This document shows, piece after piece, positions 26,227 to 35,451 of a DNA stretch of 61,691 nt. Under the pieces are notes generated by a model, which worked only from the letters and a program-made list of their open reading frames with translations, searched no databases and was not told where the DNA came from. A program made the translations under genes and the position numbers. This DNA is from Cupriavidus numazuensis (GTDB taxonomy: Bacteria > Pseudomonadota > Gammaproteobacteria > Burkholderiales > Burkholderiaceae). How positions within the stretch are numbered: position 1 is the stretch's first letter; every line of letters begins with the position of its first letter. Where the stretch lies: NCBI RefSeq assembly GCF_905397435.1, contig NZ_CAJPVI010000051.1:1-61691 (forward strand), read 5' to 3'.

Positions 26227-27075
26227 TCAGAAGGGCCGGCTGCCGATGATTCCCGCGCGCTCCATCTTTCGATGGCATGGCGGGTAGTCCATCACCGCGT
26301 AGTGTTGTGTCGCGGTGTTGTCCCAGATGGCCACGCTGTTGGGCTGCCAGCGCCATCGCACCTGATACTCCGGGATGCTTGCCTGGGTGATCAGGTAGCG
26401 GAGCAGTTCGCCAGCGCCTGGATTGGCATCCTGACCATAACGGACATGCGCTGCCGTGTGGAAGTTGGTGAAATGCGTGGTGAAGACGTTGACGTACAGG
26501 ACCTTCTCGCCGGTTTCCGGATGCGTGCGGACGACAGGATGCTCAGCGTCGGGATACTGGGCCTTGAGCGCGAGCCGCTTCTCGATCGGCATCGCCGCGC
26601 CGAAGGTCGCTTCAATGCTGTGGCGCGCGCGCAGATCGGCGATCTTGTCCTTGATGTGGTCTGGCAGCTTCTCATAGGCAAGAACCATGTTTGCCCACAC
26701 TGTGTCGCCGCCGACCGGCGGACATTCGACACATCGCAGCACTGCGCCAAACGGGGGCGCTTCGCGCCATGTGGCGTCCGAATGCCACGCATTCTCATAG
26801 CGGTCAGGCGACTGATCAGGGGTCTTGTAAATGCGCACCAGGCCCGGGTGCTCGGGATCGGAGCCCGCTTTCGGGTGGTCCTCCAGTTCACCGAAGCGGC
26901 GTGCAAAGGCAACGTGCTCGGCGCGCTCGATGTCTTGTCCACGAAGGAAGAGGACCCGGTGTCTGAACAAGGCGGCGCGAATCTCCGCGAACAATCCATC
27001 ATCGTGGATAGCATCTGCCAGCTTGATGCCGGTGACTTCGGCCCCCAGGGCACAGTTCAATTGCTCGATGCGCAT
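26227..27075 (-). CDS. TauD/TfdA-type 2-oxoglutarate dioxygenase, left copy
   Basis: A 282-residue Fe(II)/2-oxoglutarate-dependent dioxygenase. The facial triad is visible as H-x-D in NAWHSDATWREAPP (about residues 99-101) and the distal His in WDNTATQHYAVMDY; the 2-oxoglutarate-binding Arg follows within RKMERAGI. N-terminal GAEVTGIKLAD and FLRGQDIERAEHVAFARRFG are standard TauD/TfdA features. It hydroxylates an unactivated carbon, often leading to loss of a side group. The ATG at 27075 gives the same length as the right copy and near-identical sequence over long stretches. The upstream frame to 27234 is meaningless. It follows the QOR gene by 91 bp. Confidence 0.92.
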   Translation of the reverse strand: MRIEQLNCALGAEVTGIKLADAIHDDGLFAEIRAALFRHRVLFLRGQDIERAEHVAFARRFGELEDHPKAGSDPEHPGLVRIYKTPDQSPDRYENAWHSDATWREAPPFGAVLRCVECPPVGGDTVWANMVLAYEKLPDHIKDKIADLRARHSIEATFGAAMPIEKRLALKAQYPDAEHPVVRTHPETGEKVLYVNVFTTHFTNFHTAAHVRYGQDANPGAGELLRYLITQASIPEYQVRWRWQPNSVAIWDNTATQHYAVMDYPPCHRKMERAGIIGSRPF

Positions 27076-27166
27076 GATGCAATGGCTTTGAAGGATTTCA
27101 GTCCCGTTGCCGGGGAGCCAACGAGGCTTCCCAGGTCCAGGGTCCAGTGAGCGGCAGCGGCATGCC

Positions 27167-28138
27167 TCATGGCACCAGGACGGTCGCGCCGGCTGTCTGA
27201 CGCGACTCCAGCATCCGGTGCGCTTGCGCGGCATCCTTCAGTGCAAAGGTCTGCTTCGGTTCGCTCGTGATCTTTCCAGCCAGCACCAGGTCAAACAGCT
27301 CCTGCGCCATCGACAGCATGTGCGCGCGCGGCTTCGCGTAGTGCGCCATCGCAGGGCGCGTCACCCATATCGAACCTTTTAGTGCGAGCGTCAGCGCATC
27401 CAATACAACTGGACCGGAGCTGGTTCCATTGCTCACCAATGTGCCGCGCACCTGCAGGCTATCCAGCGAAGCTTGCAATGTGTCCTTACCTACGGAATCG
27501 AACACGACCGGAACGCCTTTCCCGTCAGTCAGCTCGCGCACGCGCTCAGCAATGTTTTCGCGAGACGTCACGATCGTGTGCGTGCAGCCGTTCGCCTTGG
27601 CGATCTCGGCTTTCTCGTCGCTGCTGACGGTGCCGATCATCGTTACCCCCAACGCGCGCGCCCACTGGCATGCAATCAACCCGACACCACCGGCCGCGGC
27701 GTGATAGAGGATTGTCTCGCCGCCTTTGAGCGGATAGACCTGGCGGAACAGATACTGCGCGGTCATCCCCTTCATGATTAGCGTGGATGCGGTGCGATCC
27801 GAGACACCGTCGGGCAAGGGAATCAGCACGTCCGCAGGCATGACGCGAACATCCGAATAAGCACCCTGAGGTCCCATCAGGTAGCCGACGCGATCTCCAA
27901 CGCGTACATCCGTGACGCCCGGCCCAACGGCCTCCACGACCCCTATGGCATCGGAACCCAGGCCACTAGGCAGTGCCAGCGGGTAGTACCCCGTCCGGTG
28001 ATAGATGTCGATGAAGTTGACCGCAATGTAGCTGTGTCGAACCCGTGCCTGCCCCGAACCGGGTTCGCCGACTTCGACATGTTCAAATTTCAGTACTTCG
28101 GGACCACCGGTTTCATACAAGCGGATTGCCTGTGACAT
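27167..28138 (-). CDS. Zeta-crystallin-type quinone oxidoreductase, left copy
   Basis: A 323-residue MDR-family NADPH:quinone reductase (QOR). Seen: MSQAIRLYETGGPEVLKFEH, NFIDIYHRTGYYPLALPSGLG, GVVEAVGPGVTDVRVGDRV, the nucleotide-binding HAAAGGVGLIACQWARALG (about residues 145-163), VVFDSVGKDT and a closing KDAAQAHRMLESRQTAG. There are no zinc ligands, as expected for the QOR branch. These enzymes reduce quinones or enones with NADPH. GGAG stands 7 bases before the ATG at 28138. It is the first gene of the left module and its promoter carries the 21-bp direct-repeat operator described separately. Confidence 0.9.
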   Translation of the reverse strand: MSQAIRLYETGGPEVLKFEHVEVGEPGSGQARVRHSYIAVNFIDIYHRTGYYPLALPSGLGSDAIGVVEAVGPGVTDVRVGDRVGYLMGPQGAYSDVRVMPADVLIPLPDGVSDRTASTLIMKGMTAQYLFRQVYPLKGGETILYHAAAGGVGLIACQWARALGVTMIGTVSSDEKAEIAKANGCTHTIVTSRENIAERVRELTDGKGVPVVFDSVGKDTLQASLDSLQVRGTLVSNGTSSGPVVLDALTLALKGSIWVTRPAMAHYAKPRAHMLSMAQELFDLVLAGKITSEPKQTFALKDAAQAHRMLESRQTAGATVLVP

Positions 28139-28318
28139 GCGAAATCTCCAAGGAGTGGTGCTGGCGATCGATGTGGGTCGTCGAACGCGCGTGGTGGCGC
28201 CGGTTGGCAATAGCGGCCTGCGCCGGCAAATCCTCGTGCAGCGTCCGACTGACCCCGCCTGCTGTTGCAGCCACCGGGCTCCGCATCTGTCGTCCGGCAA
28301 GCTGCGCGCTTGTTGGCT

Positions 28319-28380
28319 ACTATATGGCTGGGCGGAAAACTGATTTTAGTTTTCGCGCCATGTTTTTAATTTTGCGTGCC
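28319..28380 (-). promoter_or_regulatory. Direct-repeat operator and promoter of the left BKACE module
   Basis: Read on the minus strand, unit 1 (GGCACGCAAAATTAAAAAC) starts at 28380 and unit 2 (GGCGCGAAAACTAAAATC) at 28359, exactly 21 bp apart. A TATAGT hexamer at 28324-28319 begins 35 bp after the start of unit 2, and no good -35 is present. The same layout occurs at 30536, 35452 and 50475. It lies between the divergent QOR and AraC genes. Two-turn direct repeats with the inner one over the -35 region are typical of AraC-family activators. Confidence 0.75.
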
Positions 28381-28410
28381 AATACGCGTAAACACCGAGG
28401 GCCCCAGCCA

Positions 28411-29445
28411 ATGGCAAACCGCCAGCGAATCCAGACGCCGGAGAACGGCCCCGACGCCCGGGCGGCCGCGCTGACGAGCTACCCGCAAGTTGCACTGCGA
28501 CTCGGGTTGAACCCACACGAACTCATGCGGCGATTCGGACTGGACCCGGCCACGCTGATGAACCGGGAACAGCGCATTCCATTTTCGTCGCTATGTCGCC
28601 TGCTCGAAGCAACCGCGGCGGAATCGTCGACACCATCGGTCGGCATCCAGATGGCGGAAGCCCGCACCGCTTTCGACTTCGGGGTGATCGGGCTGCTTCT
28701 CGCGCACAAGCGCACGCTGCGTGAAGTCCTGCTTGCGATGGTGCATTACCGGCATTTGCTCAACGATGCCCTGGGGCTGTACATCGAGACGGTGGGCACG
28801 CAGGTAATTGTCCGCGAGGATAATCTTTGCGAGATCGGCGTCTGGCCGCGGCAAACAATGGAACTTGCCGTGGGCGTGCTGAGCCGTACCTGCGCTGCGG
28901 TGCTGGGCCCGAACTGGCGACCGGTCAGCGTCCATTTTTCGCATTCCGCGCCGCCAGACCTTCGGGTCCACGGACGAATTTTTGGTTGCCCGCTGGTCTT
29001 CGACAGCGAATTCAATGGCTTCATATGTCTGGCCAGCGATCTGGATCAGCCAAACCCCATGGCCGATCCCGAACTCGTCCGGTATGCGGAGGGGCTTGCC
29101 GAATCGGCCAGCGCCGCCGGCCGCCAGACGGTTGTCGCCGAAGTGCGCAATGCGATCTACCTGCTATTGCCCGTAGAGCAAGCCGCCATCGAGCACGTGG
29201 CGCGTCATCTATATGTCAGCGTGCGCTCCCTGCAGCGTCATCTCGAAGAGGAAGGCACGACCTTCTCAAACCTCGTTGACGAAGTCCGCCAGGAATTGGC
29301 CGTGCGCTATATGAGCAACGAACGTTATCCGATCGGCCGGGTCGCTGCGCTGCTCGGGTACACGCAGCAGGCGTCCTTCACCCAGTGGTTTTCACGTCGA
29401 TTCGGCATGGCTCCGAGAACGTGGCGGGCCAACCGGCAAAGGTAA
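28411..29445 (+). CDS. AraC-family regulator of the left module
   Basis: A 344-residue AraC regulator of the OruR/ArgR-like group with an N-terminal Arabinose_bd-type domain: VALRLGLNPHELMRRFGLDP near the start, then LLEATAAESSTPSVGIQMAE and LLLAHKRTLREVLLAMVHYRH. The C-terminal HTH pair is VARHLYVSVRSLQRHLEEEG and IGRVAALLGYTQQASFTQWF, closing with RRFGMAPRTWRA. ATG at 28411 is chosen because homology with the paralogue begins shortly after. It is divergent from the left QOR gene across an operator region, and convergent with its paralogue at 29465. The recognition helices of the two are nearly alike. Confidence 0.9.
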   Translation: MANRQRIQTPENGPDARAAALTSYPQVALRLGLNPHELMRRFGLDPATLMNREQRIPFSSLCRLLEATAAESSTPSVGIQMAEARTAFDFGVIGLLLAHKRTLREVLLAMVHYRHLLNDALGLYIETVGTQVIVREDNLCEIGVWPRQTMELAVGVLSRTCAAVLGPNWRPVSVHFSHSAPPDLRVHGRIFGCPLVFDSEFNGFICLASDLDQPNPMADPELVRYAEGLAESASAAGRQTVVAEVRNAIYLLLPVEQAAIEHVARHLYVSVRSLQRHLEEEGTTFSNLVDEVRQELAVRYMSNERYPIGRVAALLGYTQQASFTQWFSRRFGMAPRTWRANRQR

Positions 29446-29464
29446 TAGAGCCAGGCGACTCAGG

Positions 29465-30469
29465 TCATTTCTTCTGTGCCGCCCGCCATGCGCGAGGCGT
29501 CGTGCCGAAACGCGCGGTGAACCACTGCGTGAACGAGGATTGACGCGAGTAACCCAGCAATACTGCTACCCGACCAATCGCGTAACGCTGATTGGTCAGG
29601 TAACGTATGGCAAGTTCATGACGCACTTCGTCCACCAGATTGGAGAAGTTTGTGCCCGCAGTCTCAAGCTGCCGCTGCATGGTTCGCACGCTCAGGTGCA
29701 GGTGCTGGGCCACCTCGTCGACGGTCGCTTGCTCGATCGGCAGCAGGAGGTAGATGGTCTTTCGCACGTCCAGCGCAATCGATCCTTGTTCTGACTCATT
29801 GAGCGGCCTTGCCAGACTTTCCGCGTACCGGACCAGTTCCGGATCGGCATTGGGATTGGGCCGGTCCAGGTCCGCGGCGGCACAGACAATGCCGTTGAAG
29901 TCGCTGTCGAAGACCACCGGGCAGCCAAAGAAATGGCGATGAAAACGCAGATCCGCGGGCGCCGGGTGAGTGAAATTGACGCTCCATGGTTTCCAGTGCT
30001 CACCGAGCAGTCCTACACAGTTGCGTGACAGCAACCCGACGGCCAGCTCGGTCGCCTGACGCGTTGAAGTGCCAGGCTCCGCGACGATTTCCTCGCGGAC
30101 CACCACATTGTCACCACCAGCTTCGACATGGATCGCCAACGCTTCATTCAACAGATGGCGATACTGGACCGCCGCCAGCAACACTTCGCGCAGCGTGCGC
30201 TTGTGGGATAGCAATAGCTCGATGATGCCGAAATCGAACGGCTGACGGGTGTCAGCCATCTGCAATCCGAAGGTCGGGCAGTCCGCCTTCAATGCGGCCG
30301 CCTCCAGCAACTGGCAGACGGCCGTGATGGGAATGCGTTGCTCAGGGTTCGCAAGCACTGCGGCATCGAGCCCGACTTTGCGCAAGAGCTCTTGCGGCGA
30401 CAGCCCGAATCGCCTCGCCACCTGAAGATAGCCGCTCAGGGCCCCTGCCCGAACCGTGGGTTCCGTCAC
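29465..30469 (-). CDS. AraC-family regulator of the right module
   Basis: A 334-residue paralogue of the preceding gene, same domain order: VARRFGLSPQELLRKVGLDA, then LEAAALKADCPTFGLQMAD, LLLSHKRTLREVLLAAVQYRH, and the HTH pair VAQHLHLSVRTMQRQLETAG and IGRVAVLLGYSRQSSFTQWF. Only 19 bp separate the two convergent stop ends. It is divergent from the right BKACE gene, with the direct-repeat operator in the gap. The close match in both recognition helices suggests the two regulators share operators and may cross-regulate, while their different sensor domains could read different effectors. Confidence 0.9.
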   Translation of the reverse strand: MTEPTVRAGALSGYLQVARRFGLSPQELLRKVGLDAAVLANPEQRIPITAVCQLLEAAALKADCPTFGLQMADTRQPFDFGIIELLLSHKRTLREVLLAAVQYRHLLNEALAIHVEAGGDNVVVREEIVAEPGTSTRQATELAVGLLSRNCVGLLGEHWKPWSVNFTHPAPADLRFHRHFFGCPVVFDSDFNGIVCAAADLDRPNPNADPELVRYAESLARPLNESEQGSIALDVRKTIYLLLPIEQATVDEVAQHLHLSVRTMQRQLETAGTNFSNLVDEVRHELAIRYLTNQRYAIGRVAVLLGYSRQSSFTQWFTARFGTTPRAWRAAQKK

Positions 30470-30535
30470 TTTCGCTCCCCTTCCTGCCGCGTAGACCGCA
30501 CGTCCTCGTCTCCCACCTTGGTGTTAACACGGGGT

Positions 30536-30598
30536 GGCATACAAACGAAAAAACTTGGCGCCGAAAACGAAAAGTCTAATGCATTGGACGCCTACAGT
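30536..30598 (+). promoter_or_regulatory. Direct-repeat operator and promoter of the right BKACE gene
   Basis: Unit 1 (GGCATACAAACGAAAAAACT) starts at 30536 and unit 2 (GGCGCCGAAAACGAAAAG) at 30557, 21 bp apart. The hexamer TACAGT at 30593-30598 starts 36 bp after unit 2; the -35 position is occupied by the end of unit 2 (AAAAGT), so the promoter should need an activator. The identical geometry recurs at 35452 and 50475. The likely binder is the divergent AraC regulator or its paralogue. Confidence 0.8.
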
Positions 30599-30687
30599 GG
30601 AGCCCATGCCGAAGCCCACTACGACCGGATCGGCATCCGACTCACCCGAAAGCGCCAAGGCGGCGCCATTCCATCCAGGAGACAACC

Positions 30688-31746
30688 ATGCAATTCCTCG
30701 ACGACTCGCTGCATCCGGAAAACCAGCCGAAGGTGGTCATCACCGTCGCGCCCTACGCGCCGGAATGGATGCCGTCGGACTTCCCCGAAGACATTCCGGT
30801 GACCATGGAGGAGCAGATCCAGAAGGCGGTCGACTGCTATGAAGCCGGCGCCCGTGTGCTTCACCTGCACGTGCGCGAACTTGATGGCAAGGGCTCGAAG
30901 CGCCTGTCGAAGTTCAATGAGCTGATTGCCGGCGTGCGCGCCGCGGTGCCCGACATGATCATCCAGGTGGGCGGCTCCATTTCGTTCGCGCCGGAAGACG
31001 AAGGCCAGGCCGCCAAATGGCTGTCCGACGACACGCGCCACATGCTGGCCGAACTCGATCCGAAGCCGGACCAGGTCACCATCGCCATCAACACCACGCA
31101 GATGAACATCATGGAGTTGATGACGCCGGATGCCGTGAAAGGCACGACGCTGGCCGATCCCGCCCTGGCGCAAGCCTATCGCGAAATGACGGTCCCCGCG
31201 GGTCCTGGCTGGGTCGAAGAGCATCTGCGCCGCCTTCAGGCCGCGGGCATCCAGCCGCATTTCCAGCTCGCGGGCATCCACTCCTACGACACCATCGAGC
31301 GCATGATCCGCCGCGGCATCTACAAAGGCCCGATCAACCTGACCTGGATCGGTATCGCCGGCGGTGCCGACGGCCCGAACCCCTTTAACTTCATGAATCT
31401 CGTGCAGCGTGCCGCCGATGGCGTCTGCATTACCTCCGAGTCTCTCCTGCGCAACGTGCTGCCGCTGAACATGATGTCGCTGGCGATGGGTTTCCATCCC
31501 CGGCTCGGCACGGAAGACACCTTGACCGACCAGCACGGCAACCGCATGACGTCCGTCCAGCAGATTCAGCAGTGCGTGCGTATCGCCAAGGAACTCGGCC
31601 GCGAAATTGCCTCCGGCAAGGAAGCCCGCGAAATCTACCGTATTGGCACCTGGTACGACAGCGTTGACGAGACCCTGGCCGCAAACGGCATGGCGCCCAA
31701 CCGCAGTCCGGGAGTCCGGGGCGTGCCGCTGCGTGCCGCAGCCTGA
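30688..31746 (+). CDS. Beta-keto acid cleavage enzyme (BKACE, DUF849), right copy
   Basis: A 352-residue paralogue of the left BKACE. The metal-binding His pair lies in VLHLHVRELDGKGSKRLS, with GGSISFAPEDEGQAAKWL, PDQVTIAINTTQMNIMEL and GIQPHFQLAGIHSYDTIERM following in the same order. It converts a beta-keto acid and acetyl-CoA to acetoacetate and an acyl-CoA. The leader AGGAGACAACC before the ATG is identical to the left copy. It is the first gene of the right module and is followed by an MFS carrier and acetoacetyl-CoA synthetase; the latter would reclaim the acetoacetate. A hairpin follows the stop and may reduce downstream expression. Confidence 0.92.
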   Translation: MQFLDDSLHPENQPKVVITVAPYAPEWMPSDFPEDIPVTMEEQIQKAVDCYEAGARVLHLHVRELDGKGSKRLSKFNELIAGVRAAVPDMIIQVGGSISFAPEDEGQAAKWLSDDTRHMLAELDPKPDQVTIAINTTQMNIMELMTPDAVKGTTLADPALAQAYREMTVPAGPGWVEEHLRRLQAAGIQPHFQLAGIHSYDTIERMIRRGIYKGPINLTWIGIAGGADGPNPFNFMNLVQRAADGVCITSESLLRNVLPLNMMSLAMGFHPRLGTEDTLTDQHGNRMTSVQQIQQCVRIAKELGREIASGKEAREIYRIGTWYDSVDETLAANGMAPNRSPGVRGVPLRAAA

Positions 31747-31755
31747 CGGCGTGCC

Positions 31756-31784
31756 GCCTGGCCCGCCATCAAGGTGGGCCAGGC
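31756..31784 (+). terminator. Hairpin between BKACE and MFS genes
   Basis: GCCTGGCCC and GGGCCAGGC form a perfect 9 bp stem with an 11-base loop, 10 bp after the BKACE stop. There is no T-run, so it may stabilise or attenuate the operon transcript instead of ending it. Confidence 0.45.
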
Positions 31785-31859
31785 ACCGACCGCACGACCG
31801 CACCGACCGGATAAACAGGGGGCCTTCAAAGAAAAAGCCCCCGACTCGGAGACCGCATC

Positions 31860-33197
31860 ATGAACTTCCATTCCGCCGCCCCGGGCAACAATGACCGCGA
31901 CGGCTACCTCGTCAGCAAGCCGAAGGCCTGGTTCGCCTTTGCCATGACCTTCGCGCTGATGCTGTTCGACTACATCGACCGGCAGGTCATCGTCTCGCTG
32001 TTCCCGCACCTGAAAGCTGCCTGGGGCCTGTCCGATATGCAACTCGGCGCCCTGGTGTCGATCATCTCGATCGTCGTCGCCGCGGGCGGCCTTCCCGTGG
32101 CGCTGCTCGCCGACCGCTTCGGCCGGGTCAAGAGCATCTTCGTGATGGCAACGGTGTGGAGCCTTGCCACGATCGCCTGCATGTTCACGCGCAACTACAG
32201 CCAGCTCTTCCTGGCCCGCGCCATCGTCGGTGCGGGCGAGACTGGCTATGGCTCCGTCGGGGGCGCCCTGATCGCAACCTTGTTTCCCAAACGGCTGCGC
32301 GCCACGCTGCTGGGCGCCTTTTTCGCTGCTGTCTCGATTGGTTCCGTGCTTGGGGTGATGCTCGGCGGCGTCGTCGCGGCGCGCTGGGGCTGGGAAGCCG
32401 CGTTCGGCGTGGTGGGGATTCCGGGTCTGGTCCTTGCCGTGCTGTATCTGCTGGTGCCGGACTACAAGACCGTGGAGATAGCGCCGCGTACCGAGCGCAA
32501 GCAATCGGCCATGGCCTTTGTCAGGGAAACCGCCGCTGCGCTGTTCAGCTCGCGTAGCGTCTTGTGGACCTGTGTGGGCGCGGCTTGCCAACTCGTTGTC
32601 GTCTCGACGATCTGGTCGTGGCTGCCCAGCTACTTCAATCGTTACCACGGCGCAACGGCCGACAAGGCCGCCATGCTCGCTGCGGTGATCGTGCTTTGTG
32701 GCGCGGTCGGCTCGTTCTTCTGGGGCGTGGTTGCGGATGCCGTCGCCGTGCGCCGTCCGCGCAACAAGCTGGTGCTGATGGTTTCCCTGTCCACGGCGAC
32801 GCTACTGGTCTTCATGACCGCCTTCGGCGTCCCGATGGGTGCCAATGCGCAGTTTCTGCTGATCGCCTTCGGCGGCCTGATGATGATGTGCACGGTTGCG
32901 CCTGCTGCCAGCGTGGTGCTCAACGTGATTCATCCTGGCGTGCGCTCCACGGGCGCGGCGGTGCTGTCCCTGTTCCAGAATCTCTTCGGTCTCGCTGTCG
33001 GCCCCTTCGTGGGTGGCCTGTTGTCGGACGCATGGGGCTTGCAGACAGCAATGGCTGTCATGCCCGCCTTTGGCCTGCTTGCCGCACTGTGTTTCCTGCG
33101 CGCCATGCGTACTTACGAATCGGACCTTGCCATGGCTTCCGACGTCCGCATGGACGCCGCGACGCCCGCAGTGTCCCCGGTCGCGGTATCCGCCTGA
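31860..33197 (+). CDS. MFS transporter of the right module
   Basis: A 445-residue major facilitator with about 12 membrane helices. Seen: FDYIDRQVIVSLFPHLKAAWGLSD after the first helix (spinster/ACS-like group), the loop motif LLADRFGRVKSIF, LARAIVGAGETGYGS in helix 4 and SDAWGLQTAMAVMPAFGLLAAL near the end. The spinster-like and anion:cation symporter groups import organic acids. It lies between BKACE and acetoacetyl-CoA synthetase and therefore probably carries the pathway substrate. The left module has a Bug receptor in place of such a carrier. Confidence 0.88.
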   Translation: MNFHSAAPGNNDRDGYLVSKPKAWFAFAMTFALMLFDYIDRQVIVSLFPHLKAAWGLSDMQLGALVSIISIVVAAGGLPVALLADRFGRVKSIFVMATVWSLATIACMFTRNYSQLFLARAIVGAGETGYGSVGGALIATLFPKRLRATLLGAFFAAVSIGSVLGVMLGGVVAARWGWEAAFGVVGIPGLVLAVLYLLVPDYKTVEIAPRTERKQSAMAFVRETAAALFSSRSVLWTCVGAACQLVVVSTIWSWLPSYFNRYHGATADKAAMLAAVIVLCGAVGSFFWGVVADAVAVRRPRNKLVLMVSLSTATLLVFMTAFGVPMGANAQFLLIAFGGLMMMCTVAPAASVVLNVIHPGVRSTGAAVLSLFQNLFGLAVGPFVGGLLSDAWGLQTAMAVMPAFGLLAALCFLRAMRTYESDLAMASDVRMDAATPAVSPVAVSA

Positions 33198-33262
33198 AAC
33201 CACGCTGACTTTCACCTTCCGGCTGCGTCGTGACACGGCGCAGCCATCTTGAGTATCCAGCA

Positions 33263-35275
33263 ATGAGCAATTCCACCACATCGGCTTCCGTAGTCCGCTT
33301 GCCTGAAGCCGAAGCGCCCGCCTGGGCGCCATCGCCGGACGTCGTCGGCCGCGCACGCATCACGGCGTTCCAGCGCTGGCTAAAGCAGGAGCGCGGCCTG
33401 GACTTTGCCGACTATGGCGCCCTGTGGCAGTGGTCGGTGGAAGAGATCGACGCCTTCTGGCTGGCACTGTGGCAATGGGCTGACATTCCGACACCCAAGG
33501 CGCCCCGCGTGGCGCTTGCTGATGCCAGCATGCCGGGCGCGACCTGGTTTCCCGGCGTGCAGATGAACTACGTCCAGCAGGTGTTTCGCCACGCCACCAC
33601 GGAACACCCCGCCATCGTTCATCGCAACGAGTCTGGCGAGACAGGCGAGATGAGCTGGGCCGAACTCGAACGGCAGGTGGCGTCGGTGGCCGCGACACTG
33701 CGCGGAATGGGCGTGGATCGGGGCGACCGTGTGGCGGCGTTCCTGCCCAATACCCCCCAGACCATTGTTGCGTTCCTGGCGGTCGCAAGCATTGGTGCGG
33801 TGTGGTCAGCCTGTGCCCCCGACATGGGCGAGTTGGCGGTGATGGATCGCTTCCGCCAGATCGAGCCCAAGGTGCTGATCGCGGTCGACGGCTATCGCTA
33901 TGGTGGCAAGGCATTCGACCGTCGGCCGCTCTTGCATACCCTGCAGGCCCAGTTGCCGAGCGTAGAGCGCGTCATCCTGGTGCCCGGCCTGACGGAAGAG
34001 ACGTCATGCTACGACTTCCGCGGCGGCATGACATGGGCCGAAGCCACGGCCATGACGGCCGCGCTCGACCCCGAGTTCGTGCCCTTCGACCATCCGCTGT
34101 GGATCGTCTACTCGTCGGGCACGACCGGGCTGCCCAAGCCGATCGTGCACTCCCAGGGCGGCATCGTGCTCGAGCACGTCAAGCTCACTACGTTGCATCT
34201 GGACCTGAATCCGGGCGACCGCTTCTACTGGCAGGCCAGCACCGGCTGGATCATGTGGAACCTCCAGGTCGGCGGACTGCTCGCTGGCGCCACCATATGC
34301 CTGTTCGATGGCAATCCGGGCTACCCGAACATGGAGACGCTCTGGCGTTTTATCGGCGAGGAGAAGATCGAGGTCTTCGGCGCCGGCGCCGCCTACTTCC
34401 AGTCGTGCCTGAAGTCCGGCGTCGAGCCGCGCGCGGTGGCCGACCTGTCGCACTTGCGCGTGGTTGGCTCGACCGGATCTCCGCTGTCGCCGGAAGGCTA
34501 CCGCTGGATCCTGGACCACGTTGGCCCGGTCTGGATCAACGCGCTGTCCGGCGGCACCGACTTCGCAGGCTGCTTCGTCGCCGGCGTCCCGACGCTGCCT
34601 GTCTACCTTGGCGAAATGCAGTGCCGCTGTCTGGGGGCGCGGGTCGAAGCCTTCGACGAGACCGGCCAGCCGCTGATCGACGAAGTCGGGGAACTGGTCT
34701 GTACCGCCCCCATGCCGTCCATGCCGCTCTACTTTTGGAACGACAAGGACAACCTGCGGTATCGCGACAGCTACTTCGACACCTATCCGGGCATCTGGCG
34801 CCACGGCGACTGGGTCCGCATCACGCCGCGTGGCGGCGCCGTGATCTACGGACGGTCGGATGCCACCATCAACCGGCACGGCATCCGCATGGGCACGAGC
34901 GAGCTGTACCGAGCCGTGGAGGAATTGCCGGAAGTGCTGGACAGCATGGTCGTGGACCTCGAATACCTTGGGCGCGAGTCGTACATGCCGCTGTTTGTCG
35001 TCCTGCGGCCCGATATCGCGCTGACGCCGGCACTGACGGAAACCATCCGCAACCGCATCAAGGTGGCGCTGTCTGCACGGCACGTGCCCAACGACGTCTT
35101 CCAGGTGACGGCCATTCCGCGCACGTTGTCCGGAAAGAAGATGGAACTGCCGATCAAGAAACTGCTGCTCGGTCAGCCGCTGGAGAAGGTGGCGAACCCC
35201 GACACCATGGCGAATCCCGAAAGCCTGGCCTGGTATGCCGGCTTCGCCCACGACCGCACTACCTTTCTCAGCTGA
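33263..35275 (+). CDS. Acetoacetyl-CoA synthetase
   Basis: A 670-residue AMP-forming ligase of the acetoacetate-CoA ligase branch. Seen: the N-terminal cap with LWQWSVEEIDAFWLALWQW and MPGATWFPGVQMNYVQQVF typical of AACS/ACS, the P-loop IVYSSGTTGLPKPIVHSQGG, GWIMWNLQVGGLLAGATICLFDG, the Gly-rich ALSGGTDFAGCF motif, WRHGDWVRITPRGGAVIYGRSD and the C-terminal Lys region RTLSGKKMELPIKKLL. It activates acetoacetate in the cytoplasm, fitting the acetoacetate output of the BKACE two genes upstream. The ATG at 33263 is chosen by homology; its ribosome-binding site is weak. A T-rich hairpin follows the stop. Confidence 0.9.
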   Translation: MSNSTTSASVVRLPEAEAPAWAPSPDVVGRARITAFQRWLKQERGLDFADYGALWQWSVEEIDAFWLALWQWADIPTPKAPRVALADASMPGATWFPGVQMNYVQQVFRHATTEHPAIVHRNESGETGEMSWAELERQVASVAATLRGMGVDRGDRVAAFLPNTPQTIVAFLAVASIGAVWSACAPDMGELAVMDRFRQIEPKVLIAVDGYRYGGKAFDRRPLLHTLQAQLPSVERVILVPGLTEETSCYDFRGGMTWAEATAMTAALDPEFVPFDHPLWIVYSSGTTGLPKPIVHSQGGIVLEHVKLTTLHLDLNPGDRFYWQASTGWIMWNLQVGGLLAGATICLFDGNPGYPNMETLWRFIGEEKIEVFGAGAAYFQSCLKSGVEPRAVADLSHLRVVGSTGSPLSPEGYRWILDHVGPVWINALSGGTDFAGCFVAGVPTLPVYLGEMQCRCLGARVEAFDETGQPLIDEVGELVCTAPMPSMPLYFWNDKDNLRYRDSYFDTYPGIWRHGDWVRITPRGGAVIYGRSDATINRHGIRMGTSELYRAVEELPEVLDSMVVDLEYLGRESYMPLFVVLRPDIALTPALTETIRNRIKVALSARHVPNDVFQVTAIPRTLSGKKMELPIKKLLLGQPLEKVANPDTMANPESLAWYAGFAHDRTTFLS

Positions 35276-35283
35276 GGATGATT

Positions 35284-35310
35284 CGTGCGCCCACTGGGCG
35301 CACGCATTTT
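35284..35310 (+). terminator. Rho-independent terminator after acetoacetyl-CoA synthetase
   Basis: CGTGCGCCC and GGGCGCACG form a 9 bp stem with a 3-base loop followed within two bases by a short T-run (CATTTT). It ends the BKACE-MFS-synthetase unit, and a new promoter follows before the QOR gene. Confidence 0.7.
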
Positions 35311-35451
35311 GCCAATGGGTTGGGGCGAATCTGCCGCGGGAAATACTGCGGCGATATCCCGACACGTCTAGCACCCTGCAGATGGCGCGCAAGGCCCCCG
35401 CTCGGCCCGACACCTGAATGTTTGGCCAACGCACGGCACTTCCTGCGGGGT

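Noticed and set aside
30619..31803. A 394-codon minus-strand frame opposite the right BKACE gene
   Set aside because: Antisense shadow; BKACE on the plus strand is complete and has a proper promoter and leader.
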